64,000 nt of DNA, taken from the NCBI GenBank assembly GCA_029027265.1, contig CP093061.1, forward strand, positions 2,108,001-2,172,000, in the 5' to 3' direction. The notes below the pieces were generated by a model. That model was not told the DNA's origin, made no database searches, and saw only the letters and a program-made list of their open reading frames with translations. The translations under genes and the position numbers were made by a program. The stretch comes from Sulfurospirillum_A sp029027265. Lineage in GTDB: Bacteria > Campylobacterota > Campylobacteria > Campylobacterales > Sulfurospirillaceae. Positions 23,465-37,079 of the stretch are shown here, in pieces; the stretch's first letter is position 1; each line of letters begins with the position of its first letter.

Positions 23465-23622
23465 AGCGTTAAGTAAAAGCACATATATTGAATATGTTTT
23501 TACCTCACGCTTCAAAGCGTTAAAGAATTATAAGTTAATTGTCAAGTAAAGTTACTAACATTCACTTGTAAATGATATACATTTAACAAGGAAGTGATGT
23601 TTATTAGAAATCTAAAATAAAT

Positions 23623-26540
<2,918 letters not shown>

Positions 26541-26796
26541 GGTGTTAACACTATAAATAGCATTAACCATATTTTTGTATTCTAATTTGCATCACTTCCT
26601 TGTTAAACATATATTCCTATTGCTAGGTTTACATATCAACAAAGTTGTAAAATTGTTTTCACTTTTTTTTGACAATTAACAATTATAATTTAATGAACAT
26701 TTAACTAAAATTAGCTAAATAATGTTTTAGACTTAAAAAGTCTAACTCAAACACTATAAATAGCGATTGAGTTAAACTTCAGTTATATAAAAAAGA

Positions 26797-26872
26797 TGGT
26801 GGAGAGTAGCGGGATCGAACCGCTGACCTCCTGCGTGCAAGGCAGGCGCTCTCCCAGCTGAGCTAACCCCCC
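26797..26872 (-). tRNA. tRNA-Ala (anticodon TGC), copy B
   Basis: It has the same sequence and spacer position as copy A; anticodon TGC and encoded CCA are visible. Confidence 0.95.
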
Positions 26873-27027
26873 ATCAATGGGAATCAAAGCTTTACTTTTA
26901 AAAAAGTCAACTATTGACACCTTTTATATATTATGTTAATCAAACTCTCAAAACTAAATAAGCAACTTACAAGTCAAGAAATAACTGCTAGGTAAGCGTT
27001 GTGAGACGCTTACCCCATTTACTCTAG

Positions 27028-28534
<1,507 letters not shown>

Positions 28535-28766
28535 AAAATTCGATTTCCTGCTAACTGACCAAAGGCCAACTAACTCTCCATCTAACACTATGAAGTGCTG
28601 ATTATTAATAACTATTTTAGAGATAGTTAATCTCATTTTTAGTTATCTCTGACTTGTAAAGTCGCTTATTTAGATTTCAAAGTTTGTTTAACATTTATAT
28701 TTTTAATGAACACGAACCCCCTATTACTAGGAGCCTCTTACACTCGTTCTCTCAAACGAGGACGAA

Positions 28767-28772
28767 ATTATA
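28767..28772 (-). promoter_or_regulatory. Probable -10 element of rRNA operon B
   Basis: This is the same TATAAT as in unit A. The duplicated segment ends 45 bases upstream of it, so everything further upstream is the 3' end of the pseudopilin gene instead of the AT-rich linker. The two promoters may therefore differ in strength. Confidence 0.45.
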
Positions 28773-28817
28773 TACAAGATTTGCTTAATTTACGCTTAGG
28801 TTTGGTGGGATTTCAAA

Positions 28818-29516
28818 TTAATTTAATAAGATGTGTGTATAGCCTGTTTCCGGCTCGATTGCGATCTTTATTTTTTGGTCATTTGTTGCGGTAGTACAAT
28901 CAGATACTGTACATAACTCTATTATACATTGTGAAGTTATGAAATTACCAGCTTTATAAGATTTAGTGAAGTTATGAGATGTACCTCTTAATGGACGACC
29001 AATATTATCAAATGCTATTCTTGCACTTGTTCCAATCTTACAGTTTGCGGATAAGTCTAAGTCTTGTATGCCATATTCTTTCATGATATCTAAAGTGTCT
29101 GTTAATCTTTCAGTTTTTGAATTATTAAATGTAGAATATGCTGTTCCAATTAAATATTGCATTGAATTAATAGGATTAACTGCAACAGTTACTTGAGTAT
29201 AAGTATTATTTGCCTTAGGGCTACCTTGATAATTTCCTAATGCTGATTTTGTGTCAGAAAGAATAGAATAAGATATAGTTGAATTTGCAGTTGTTGAAAA
29301 AAATATTTGCCATCGTTGTTTGAACCATTGAGAATCTGTACTACTAAACTTATTATCCATCATTGCAAGATGTTGAGTATATCTTATATGACTTACTATT
29401 TGGTCTGCCGCTTGTCTTAAATTGTTGCCATCAAAACTTGAGGCTATCATAGCTGATAAAATTCCTGCTATTACTATTACAAAGACTAATTCTATCATTG
29501 TAAATGCGTGTTTCAT
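28818..29516 (-). CDS. Type II secretion/type IV pilin-like prepilin (GspH/pseudopilin type)
   Basis: The N-terminus MKHAFTMIELVFVIVIAGILSAM is a class III prepilin signal: a short positive leader, then an F-T-M-I-E-L start with Glu5 and a hydrophobic helix, cleaved and N-methylated by prepilin peptidase. The remaining about 200 residues form a non-conserved head with four cysteines (ANCKIG, SQCIIELCTVSDC) that could form disulphides. The C-terminal EPETGYTHILLN resembles GspH-like endings. The ATG overlaps the stop of the membrane glycosyltransferase (ATGA). Its stop codon touches the rRNA repeat boundary. Confidence 0.8.
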   Translation of the reverse strand: MKHAFTMIELVFVIVIAGILSAMIASSFDGNNLRQAADQIVSHIRYTQHLAMMDNKFSSTDSQWFKQRWQIFFSTTANSTISYSILSDTKSALGNYQGSPKANNTYTQVTVAVNPINSMQYLIGTAYSTFNNSKTERLTDTLDIMKEYGIQDLDLSANCKIGTSARIAFDNIGRPLRGTSHNFTKSYKAGNFITSQCIIELCTVSDCTTATNDQKIKIAIEPETGYTHILLN

Positions 29517-30706
29517 AATTTTTCCTTATATAAGTAAAAAGACTCTACTATTTTACCATAATATATTATATCAATTTTTTCAAAGTCAATTTTTTTGAAA
29601 TTAGAGTGTGCAAGTTTGTACATACCACCACTTTGAATTCCATAAAATTTAAGTCTTAATCTTAATTTTTCATCTTCTATATTTATATTTTTTATATTTT
29701 TATATTTTAGTATCTTTGCTAAGTCTTTTACTATATGATACTTATAGGCTAAATGTTTTTCAGGATTTTTTATAATAAGGTAAAGAGGTTTATTAAAGTA
29801 ACTTACTGCTAGATTTAGACTCAAAAATATAAAAACAACACCAAAAGCCATGTTGTGGTATTTTCTATGTTGTGGTAACCGTACTCTATAGCTATTAAAA
29901 AATACTTTTACCATTAATGGAATTGCTATAACTACAAAAACTGCAAAATCTTCTAGAAGTAGCTTTTGTCTTAGCGAAAGAATTAAAGACAGCACCAAAG
30001 TAGAGAATGATATGTACCAAAGTAGATTTTTTTCTTCTTTAATTAGTATCCTATACAATGCATATACTAAGTATAAAAAAACAAATAGTGAAAATGCCGC
30101 AGCATATACTCCTAAAGCATCTAAGAAATAGCCTTTGGGTTTGCCACCTGTGTCAAATCCGTACATGTACATGGAAAGACCAAATAGTACTAAAGACAGT
30201 ACTAGCAATTGTTTCTCTTTGTTAAATATACTGTAGAAGAATAGTGATAAATACAAAATAGCAAAAGAGTTATCTGCAAAAAGAGCTAAAACCAATACTA
30301 AAAATGATGCTTTTTTATACCCATACATATAAAGATAAACAAAAAGTAAAGTAAGAAATATAGCTATATAGGCGCCATTGACTAATATAGCAACACTATT
30401 TACTCCTGGAAGCATTGCATAAAGACCAATAGAGACTACACGATCAAGTTTTCTTTTTAAAAACAGTTTTCCAATTTTGTAAAGTAGAACCAAAGAAGCA
30501 ACATGAAGAAGTATAAATGGTAATCTTAGAGCTAAATCAGTTTGACCGAATAGTTTAGTTGAAAAAGATACAAGATAATGAACTAAAGATGTTCCTTCAA
30601 ATAGTATCACAGCTTCATCGTACCTAATCGAGAGTGAACTTACTCCATATAACAAGAACATAACACTCGTTACAATAACTAACCCAACTAGATTTGTCTC
30701 TTTCAT
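29513..30706 (-). CDS. GT-C family (ArnT/PMT-like, GT39/GT83) membrane glycosyltransferase
   Basis: The 397-residue protein has about ten hydrophobic segments. After the first comes SLSIRYDEAVILFEGTSLVHYLVS, whose Asp-Glu in the first periplasmic loop is the catalytic acidic motif of GT-C enzymes. FGQTDLALRLPFILLHVASLVLLYKIGKLFL then follows, a hallmark of the PMT/ArnT-like group. The C-terminal domain is soluble and unrecognised. Such enzymes move sugars from polyprenyl phosphate to lipid A or proteins; the acceptor is unknown. It overlaps trpG (ATGA) and the pseudopilin gene, so these three may be co-transcribed. Confidence 0.75.
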   Translation of the reverse strand: MKETNLVGLVIVTSVMFLLYGVSSLSIRYDEAVILFEGTSLVHYLVSFSTKLFGQTDLALRLPFILLHVASLVLLYKIGKLFLKRKLDRVVSIGLYAMLPGVNSVAILVNGAYIAIFLTLLFVYLYMYGYKKASFLVLVLALFADNSFAILYLSLFFYSIFNKEKQLLVLSLVLFGLSMYMYGFDTGGKPKGYFLDALGVYAAAFSLFVFLYLVYALYRILIKEEKNLLWYISFSTLVLSLILSLRQKLLLEDFAVFVVIAIPLMVKVFFNSYRVRLPQHRKYHNMAFGVVFIFLSLNLAVSYFNKPLYLIIKNPEKHLAYKYHIVKDLAKILKYKNIKNINIEDEKLRLRLKFYGIQSGGMYKLAHSNFKKIDFEKIDIIYYGKIVESFYLYKEKL

Positions 30707-31272
30707 ATCTTTAAAAAATTATCCAATATTTCATAACCATACTCACTAAGAATTGATTCTGGGTGAAATTGTACTCCATATATATCTTTACCCTTTACAT
30801 GTAAGCTCATTATTTCATGGTCATCTGTGCTATATGATGTAGGGATAAGTACATTTGGTAAATCTCTGTTTTCTACAACCAAAGAGTGATAACGAGTCAT
30901 AATAAAAGTTTCTGGTAGTCCTTTAAATATGCGTGTAGAAACTTTTTGTTTTATTGTAGAAGTTTTTCCATGCATCATGTTTTTTGCTCTAACTACTTTT
31001 GCACCAAAAACCTGTGCTATTGCTTGATGTCCTAAACAGATACCTAAAATTGGAAGTTTATCTTGAAAATGCTCTATTACTTCAAGACTAATGCCAGCTT
31101 CATTTGGAGTGGCAGGTCCAGGAGAGATTATGATTTTTTCTGGATTAAGTGCTTCAATTTGAGCTATAGTAAGTTCATCGTTTTTAATTATTTTAAGATC
31201 AGCACCAAGTTCAAGGCAGTACTGAACAATATTATATGTGAAACTATCGTAGTTGTCTATCATTAAAATCAT
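30703..31272 (-). CDS. trpG: Anthranilate/aminodeoxychorismate synthase glutamine amidotransferase subunit
   Basis: This class I glutamine amidotransferase supplies ammonia for anthranilate or 4-amino-4-deoxychorismate. Its 189 residues include MIDNYDSFTYN, IISPGPATPNEAG, the nucleophile Cys in GICLGHQAIAQVFG and the His-Glu pair in VQFHPESILSEYG. Without the synthase subunit next door, TrpG and PabA roles cannot be told apart; many bacteria use one protein for both. It overlaps the downstream membrane glycosyltransferase gene by four bases. Confidence 0.9.
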   Translation of the reverse strand: MILMIDNYDSFTYNIVQYCLELGADLKIIKNDELTIAQIEALNPEKIIISPGPATPNEAGISLEVIEHFQDKLPILGICLGHQAIAQVFGAKVVRAKNMMHGKTSTIKQKVSTRIFKGLPETFIMTRYHSLVVENRDLPNVLIPTSYSTDDHEIMSLHVKGKDIYGVQFHPESILSEYGYEILDNFLKI

Positions 31273-31340
31273 ATATTTAGCAATCCTCTTTTATATTGAT
31301 TATAGCATAAATATTAGGGAGGTTAAAACCTACCTAATGA

Positions 31341-31790
31341 TTACTTGTAGTTGTCTATCTTAAAATCCCAGAAAAATTCTATCCATTCTGTTGCTTCACG
31401 GGCAGCAAAATCTGGTCTTAAAAGTGCTTTCTCTTTGTAATAAATTGAAGCAACTTTTAAATCCAAATCTGGATATGCTTTTAACAAAACTTTTTTTATC
31501 TCTATCATAGTCTCACCACTATCAATAATGTCATCAACAATAACAACTTTTTTTGCCTTGCTTAAATCTGGCATATTGAATATATCAATAGTATCAAGCT
31601 TTCTAGTCTCTTCATAATGGATTGAGTTTATAGCGTACAAATCTCTCATCTCTAGTGCTTCTGCAAGAAAATGACCTAATGTCATTCCCCCACGAGCTAC
31701 TGCTAAAATCACATCTGGCTCATAAGCTTTTAACTCTTTTGCCAACATGTTAACATCTACTTTAAATTCATCGTAACTATAAAATCTCAT
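31341..31790 (-). CDS. Purine phosphoribosyltransferase (Gpt/Hpt-like)
   Basis: The 149-residue type I PRTase salvages a purine base with PRPP. The PRPP-binding signature VVIVDDIIDSGETM is clear, and AVARGGMTLGHFLAEAL forms the PPi loop. The C-terminal EWIEFFWDF resembles xanthine-guanine PRTases. It follows a purine permease gene with a short gap, which supports a salvage unit: import of the base, then conversion to its nucleotide. The exact base is not determined. Confidence 0.85.
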   Translation of the reverse strand: MRFYSYDEFKVDVNMLAKELKAYEPDVILAVARGGMTLGHFLAEALEMRDLYAINSIHYEETRKLDTIDIFNMPDLSKAKKVVIVDDIIDSGETMIEIKKVLLKAYPDLDLKVASIYYKEKALLRPDFAAREATEWIEFFWDFKIDNYK

Positions 31791-31812
31791 CTAGTTCCTC
31801 TTTTCCTATAAT

Positions 31813-33093
31813 TTACTGAACAACAAATACAATTAAACTAATTGCTGCTAAAAACACTACACCTAAGTTAATGTCTTCAAACTCTCTTTTAAGTAATTTT
31901 ATCAATAGATATGCAATAAAACCAAATGCAAGTCCATTGGTAATAGAAAAAGTTAATGGCATCATGATAACAATAAAAAATGTAGCAACCGAGATAGCAA
32001 TATCATCAAAGTTAATATGAGATAACTCGCTAAACATTAATACACCAACCATAACTAAAATCGGATAAATTGCATTTTCTGGAATCGCTGAGAAAAGAGG
32101 CATCATAAAAAGTGTTAGTACAAAAAACAATCCCGTTGCAACTGCAGTAAGACCTGTACGTCCACCCTCTTCAACTCCACTTGCACTCTCAATAAAACTT
32201 GTAGTTGTTGAAAGCCCTAAAAGTGAACCAGCAACGGTTGCTCCCGCATCAGCTTCAAGTGTTTTTTGTAAATCTTTTCCATCTTTTTCAAAAATTCCTG
32301 CACGATACCCAACACCTGCAAGAGTTCCAAGCGAATCAAACATATCTGTAATCAAAAACGTGATAATAACAGGAGCAAGTGCTAAAGTAAATGCTGAAAC
32401 AATGTCTAGTTCAAATGCTATTGGCCCAATAGATGCTGGCATAGCAAAAAACTCACTAGGAGCTGGAGCCATTCCACTAATCCAAGCAACTATAGAAGTT
32501 AAAACAACTGCAATGATAAATCCACCTTTGATTTTCCAAACATATAGTCCAATAACAAGAGCTAAACCAAGAACACCTAGAAGTACTTTTGGGTCACTAA
32601 AGTCACCAAGACCAACAAGAACAGCAGGATTTGCGACAATCATACCCATACTTTTTAATCCAATAAAGGCAATAAATGCACCAATACCAGCGCTAATAGC
32701 ACGTCTTAAATCATGAGGAACACTCTGCATAATCCAAACTCTAAACTTGGTAAATGACAACACTAAAAATAACATACCAGAGATAAAGACAATACCAAGA
32801 GCCGTCTGCCAAGGAATTTTCATACCAAGCACTAATCCAAACGTGAAGTATGCGTTAAGCCCCATACCAACACTCATGGCAATAGGTGTATTTGCCCAAA
32901 GTCCATTTAGAACCGTTGCAAAAATAGTTATTAGAGCTGTTGCTGTAACTAATGCTCCAAAATCCATACCAGTTTTACTCATAATGATAGCGTTCACTGG
33001 AACGATATACATCATAGTTAAAAACGTTGTAAAACCTGCTCTAAATTCAGTTTTTACATCTGTGCCGTGCTCTTTAAGTTTAAATAAATCCAA
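31813..33093 (-). CDS. NCS2-family (AzgA-like) purine permease
   Basis: This is a proton-coupled nucleobase importer with about 12-14 membrane segments. The start of the conserved region (GTDVKTEFRAGFTTFLTMMYIVPVNA), the GMGLNAYFTF motif and the FIESASGVEEGGRTGLTAVATGLFF motif identify the AzgA subgroup for adenine, guanine and hypoxanthine. A longer frame reaches an ATG at 33174. I prefer the TTG at 33091-33093 (LDLFKLKEHGTD...), which follows AAAGGAG at good spacing and matches the family N-terminus. The extra upstream codons contain a near-duplicate of the start (ILDLFKIKEK) and look like leader sequence. Confidence 0.85.
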   Translation of the reverse strand: MDLFKLKEHGTDVKTEFRAGFTTFLTMMYIVPVNAIIMSKTGMDFGALVTATALITIFATVLNGLWANTPIAMSVGMGLNAYFTFGLVLGMKIPWQTALGIVFISGMLFLVLSFTKFRVWIMQSVPHDLRRAISAGIGAFIAFIGLKSMGMIVANPAVLVGLGDFSDPKVLLGVLGLALVIGLYVWKIKGGFIIAVVLTSIVAWISGMAPAPSEFFAMPASIGPIAFELDIVSAFTLALAPVIITFLITDMFDSLGTLAGVGYRAGIFEKDGKDLQKTLEADAGATVAGSLLGLSTTTSFIESASGVEEGGRTGLTAVATGLFFVLTLFMMPLFSAIPENAIYPILVMVGVLMFSELSHINFDDIAISVATFFIVIMMPLTFSITNGLAFGFIAYLLIKLLKREFEDINLGVVFLAAISLIVFVVQ

Positions 33094-33182
33094 GATTTCT
33101 CCTTTTTGTTTTAATTTCTCCTTTATCTTGAACAAATCCAAGATAAATCCTCTCACGAAAGCTACGATTGTCATTGAGAACT

Positions 33183-34244
33183 TTAATAGGTTTTTAATTC
33201 ATTGTATAGACTATCTCTCTCAACTGGCATAAAACCACTTGTTGTAATCAAGTCTAAAAAGTCTTTTATATTCATACCAGTTGCACTGGGAGCCCCTGCG
33301 GCTGATTGAATTGCCTCTTTTTCTATTGTTCCATCTAAATCATCTGCTCCAAACTCAAGTGCAATAAGTGCTAGATTTATAGTTGAAGTTGCCCAATATG
33401 CTTTTATATGAGGAATATTATCTAGCATCAGTCGGCTAACAGCATAAGTTTTTAGTATTTCTGTAGAGCTTAAAAAATCCTCAACTTTTAGATAATTATT
33501 ATCTCTTTGATAAACCAAAGGGATAAAAGCATTAAAACCACTGGTTTTATCTTGAAGATCACGAAGTCTGAGCATGTGGTCAATTCTATCTTTACGTTTT
33601 TCTATATGACCAAAAAGCATCGTTGCATTTGACATTTTGCCTTTAGAGTGCCAAAGTGCATGAATATCAAGCCACTCTTGTGAACTTACTTTACCTTTAC
33701 AAATATAAGCCCTAACTTCTTCGTCAAAAATCTCTGCTCCACCACCTGGCATAGAGTCTACTCCATGCTCGACCATTTTATCAATAATCTGTTCATGGCT
33801 TAAGTTATACTCAGTAGCTAAAAAATGAATTTCTGCGGCTGTTAAAGCCTTTACATGTAATGAAGAAAACTTCTCTTTTATTTTTGAAAAAATTTCTAAA
33901 TACCATTCTAATCCTGTTTTTGGATTATGCGCTGAGACAATATGTACTTCTTTAATATTGTTTTTGTATGATTTTTCTACGGCACTTAAAATATCTTCAT
34001 GTGTCATAGTATAAGGATTTGGATTTTTTCTATTTGAGCTAAAAGCACAAAACTTGCATATATCTTTACAGATATTGGTTGGGTTAATATGCCTGTTTAC
34101 GTTAAAAAAAGCTTTTTTACCATAAAGTGACTTTCGTTTTTTATCGGCAAACGAAGCTAAAGTAAAGAGGTCAAGCTCATAAAGAGCTAGACCATCTTCG
34201 TAATTTAGTCGTTCTTGTGATTCTAATTTTTCTATTAAGTTCAT
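33183..34244 (-). CDS. mqnE: Aminofutalosine synthase MqnE (radical SAM)
   Basis: MqnE joins the enolpyruvyl ether of 3-[(1-carboxyvinyl)oxy]benzoate with SAM-derived adenosine to make aminofutalosine, in the futalosine route to menaquinone. The [4Fe-4S] ligands are in CKDICKFCAFSS (CxxxCxxC). GGGAEIFDEEVR, KGKVSSQEWLDIHALWHSKGKMSNATMLFGHIE and GFNAFIPLVYQ are family segments, and 353 residues is the normal length. This route is standard in Campylobacterota. No other mqn gene is in the window. Confidence 0.93.
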   Translation of the reverse strand: MNLIEKLESQERLNYEDGLALYELDLFTLASFADKKRKSLYGKKAFFNVNRHINPTNICKDICKFCAFSSNRKNPNPYTMTHEDILSAVEKSYKNNIKEVHIVSAHNPKTGLEWYLEIFSKIKEKFSSLHVKALTAAEIHFLATEYNLSHEQIIDKMVEHGVDSMPGGGAEIFDEEVRAYICKGKVSSQEWLDIHALWHSKGKMSNATMLFGHIEKRKDRIDHMLRLRDLQDKTSGFNAFIPLVYQRDNNYLKVEDFLSSTEILKTYAVSRLMLDNIPHIKAYWATSTINLALIALEFGADDLDGTIEKEAIQSAAGAPSATGMNIKDFLDLITTSGFMPVERDSLYNELKTY

Positions 34245-34304
34245 TAAAAACTTTCAATATTTATTTAAAAATAGTATTTTACCTTTTTTATATTAAAAGC
34301 ACTC

Positions 34305-35516
34305 TTACATGTAGTCTTTTGGCGGAAATTTCTCAGCCATAAAATCTATGTCTTTATCGCCTCTTCCACTTAAATTTATAAGGATTGATTCATACGGTTT
34401 CTCTTTTGCAAGTTTCATTGCAAAGGCTACTGCATGAGCACTCTCTAAAGCTGGGATAATTCCCTCATAACGTGACAAATCATAAAAAGCTTGGATCGTC
34501 TCTAAATCATTTGCTGTTGCTACTTTTGTTCTACTTATACTGTTCAAATATGCGTGTTCTGGACCAACTGATGGGTAATCAAGCCCACTAGCTATTGAGT
34601 GTACTGGTGCAGGAGTACCATCTTCATTTTGAAGCATAATAGAGTTAAATCCATGAAGAACTCCAGGTTTTCCGTAAGTAAGGCTCGCGGCATGTTGTCC
34701 AAGTTTTGTACCTGTTCCTGCTGCTTCAACTCCATACATTTCACAAGGGTCACTCATGAATGCTGAAAAAAGTCCCATAGCGTTACTTCCCCCACCAACA
34801 CAAGCTACTAAGTTATCTGGTAAATTTCCTGTCATTTCCATAAACTGGTCACGAGCTTCAAAACCAACTACACTTTGAAAGTCTCTTACCATCATAGGAT
34901 ACGGGTGAGGACCAACAACTGAGCCAATTGCAAAAAACATATCATCAGGATTTTTCATGTATGCAGCAAATGCACTATCAACTGCTTCTTTTAAGGTACG
35001 TCCACCAAAACCGACTGGAACAACTTTTGCACCAAGTATTCTCATACGAATCACATTTGGATGCTCTTTTTCAATGTCCACTTCACCCATGTGTATTTCA
35101 CACTCTAGCCCAAAATATGCTGCAGCAGTTGCTAAAGCCACACCATGTTGCCCTGCTCCAGTCTCTGCAATGAGTTTTTTCTTTCCAAGGTACTTTGCTA
35201 GAAGTGCTTCACCCATACAGTGGTTTAGTTTATGTGCTCCTGTGTGGTTCAAATCTTCACGTTTAAGATAAATTCTTGCTCCGCCCACATACTCTGTAAG
35301 TCTTTTTGCGTAGTAAACAGGTGTAGGTCTTCCTTGGTAGTGCTTTCGTATATCCCGAAGTTCAATAATAAAGTTGTGTGAGTTCCCTATAGTTAAATAT
35401 GCTTGTTCTATTTTTTTAAACTGCTCAATCAACTCTGGTGGTAAAAATGCTCCACCAAACTCTCCAAAATATCCTTCTGCATTTGGTTGTACTTTTAAAT
35501 ATGGTTTCTCAATCAT
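34305..35516 (-). CDS. trpB: Tryptophan synthase beta chain
   Basis: TrpB condenses indole with serine using PLP. The PLP lysine lies in HTGAHKLNHCMGEALLAK; the AETGAGQHGVALATAAAYFG, CVGGGSNAMGLF and LSGRGDKDIDFM segments are all present. Length (403 residues) is typical of TrpB1. It is not next to trpA here, so the trp genes are dispersed in this genome. A TACATGTA palindrome overlaps its last codons and stop (34306). Confidence 0.95.
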   Translation of the reverse strand: MIEKPYLKVQPNAEGYFGEFGGAFLPPELIEQFKKIEQAYLTIGNSHNFIIELRDIRKHYQGRPTPVYYAKRLTEYVGGARIYLKREDLNHTGAHKLNHCMGEALLAKYLGKKKLIAETGAGQHGVALATAAAYFGLECEIHMGEVDIEKEHPNVIRMRILGAKVVPVGFGGRTLKEAVDSAFAAYMKNPDDMFFAIGSVVGPHPYPMMVRDFQSVVGFEARDQFMEMTGNLPDNLVACVGGGSNAMGLFSAFMSDPCEMYGVEAAGTGTKLGQHAASLTYGKPGVLHGFNSIMLQNEDGTPAPVHSIASGLDYPSVGPEHAYLNSISRTKVATANDLETIQAFYDLSRYEGIIPALESAHAVAFAMKLAKEKPYESILINLSGRGDKDIDFMAEKFPPKDYM

Positions 35517-35568
35517 GTTTATCCTTCGTAAAAATATCTTGTAATTATAATTAAATTTTATATAAAAA

Positions 35569-37029
35569 TTAGAATTCTAATGGCTCTTTGCCTAGTGCCG
35601 TTGCTAAAATTTCACAAATTTGATTATACTCTTGTTCTATATCCATCTGTTTTTTAAACAAACCCTCTTTTAAAAAACTTTTTTCCTCTTTTTTTATTTC
35701 CCACTTTTTTAACTCTTTATAGGTATTGTTAAGTATATTTGTTTGAGTACGTGATCTTACTTCTACTTGCTTAAATGCTTCAAGTAAATCTCTTTTTGAA
35801 AATTCTAATCTATTGATATCTAAATTATTGGCTGCTTTCATTGTGTCTAACGATTTTATTTCATCTTCTACTTTTTCTATCGCTTGCAAGAGTTCCAATC
35901 TTCTTTGAACGATACGTTCCATATCATCTTCACTTCTTTGAACAATAAACAGAGATTTTTTCACTCTTACTTGTATGTTTTTTAACTCTATTTTTTTGTG
36001 AGTAATTTTTGAATATAAAAGCTCTTTTGCTTTTAAATGAACTGATATATTTTGATAATTATAAATTTTGCCTTTTTTATTCATCAAAGGGGCTTTATTT
36101 AACCTCATCTTATTATTAGATATTTTTGTGCTTTCTGAATATGCTTTAAGAAACTTTATTGCTCTAAGGTCACTCTCTAAAACTTTATTAAAAATAAAAT
36201 ATGCTATCTCATTTAGCATTTTTGGTAAATAACTCTTAAAAGCAGCATTAGCATAATGAATAGAATCTTTTTCACTAATATCAACAAATGAGCTTTTAAC
36301 AACACTTTTTAGAATAGAAAAAAGCTTGGAAGGATACTTTTCATAAAACTTTTTTGCATCGTATTTTAAAAAATCAAATTTACCATTAAAAGAACTTCTT
36401 AAATGAATACTTACCTCTTCCCATAAAGAGTCTATAAATCTTTGATCATATAAAATATCAGTTTGCTGTTTATGAAAATCTTCATTCTTATCTACTTTAT
36501 AATTAAACTTTTTTAAAAATACTTTACTATTTAAGAAAACAACAATATCCCTCTGCCCTAAACTATAAACTAAACTAATCTGTTCTCTTAGTATGTCTTT
36601 ATGTGGTATTTCATTTAGTGATAGAAGTGTGGTTTCAAATCTTTTTCTTGATGCTTTATCAAACATATAAAGAGAGTCTTTTAAGAACGTATCCTCAACT
36701 TCTTCTTTACATGTAATGAGTTCTTGTCTAAGAGCATGTATCTGTTTATCTTGATTCTCGCTGAGAGCTCCTTTATCAAAATACTTAACTATCTTGAGCC
36801 TCTCTTCATCTTCATAAACAAAAACTTTTTGAAATATTGCATCAAAAAAGTCCTGAAGTGCAGTTTTTGTAGCATCGACTCTATCTCCTCCTGCTGTTAT
36901 TGAAACTGAAGCAATCGAGCGTTGAAGAGATGAAATAGACTTTGAATCAAAGTCTGTGGCATACAGATAATAGTCATAATTTTCACACATATAATCTAAA
37001 ACGCTAGAATATATATCTGCTTCTGCCAT
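35569..37029 (-). CDS. Unrecognised 486-residue coiled-coil protein
   Basis: I do not recognise this family. There is no signal peptide and no strong membrane helix. The protein is rich in Lys, Glu and Phe. The last about 150 residues (from SEDDMERIVQRRLELLQAIEKVEDEIKSL onward) have heptad-like spacing that predicts coiled coil, ending in a short hydrophobic CEILATALGKEPLEF. The middle (NYKVDKNEDFHKQQTDILYDQRFID...) is helical. It diverges from the glnD-like gene with only 50 bases between, so the promoters overlap. A role with that gene is possible but not shown. Confidence 0.55.
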   Translation of the reverse strand: MAEADIYSSVLDYMCENYDYYLYATDFDSKSISSLQRSIASVSITAGGDRVDATKTALQDFFDAIFQKVFVYEDEERLKIVKYFDKGALSENQDKQIHALRQELITCKEEVEDTFLKDSLYMFDKASRKRFETTLLSLNEIPHKDILREQISLVYSLGQRDIVVFLNSKVFLKKFNYKVDKNEDFHKQQTDILYDQRFIDSLWEEVSIHLRSSFNGKFDFLKYDAKKFYEKYPSKLFSILKSVVKSSFVDISEKDSIHYANAAFKSYLPKMLNEIAYFIFNKVLESDLRAIKFLKAYSESTKISNNKMRLNKAPLMNKKGKIYNYQNISVHLKAKELLYSKITHKKIELKNIQVRVKKSLFIVQRSEDDMERIVQRRLELLQAIEKVEDEIKSLDTMKAANNLDINRLEFSKRDLLEAFKQVEVRSRTQTNILNNTYKELKKWEIKKEEKSFLKEGLFKKQMDIEQEYNQICEILATALGKEPLEF

Positions 37030-37079
37030 AATTTAACCTTTTTTTTGTATTATAGCACAATAAGAGATAGGGGAAACCA

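Noticed and set aside
30162..30169. TACATGTA copies at 30162 and 52455 as full members of the iterated motif
   Set aside because: They are counted, but their flanks (GTACATGTAC and GCTACATGTACG) do not match the T/C-T...A-A/G context, so they may be chance matches.
33094..33174. Longer N-terminus of the purine permease starting at 33174
   Set aside because: The extra 27 codons contain a near-repeat of the true start region and no family similarity; the TTG at 33091-33093 has a good ribosome-binding site.
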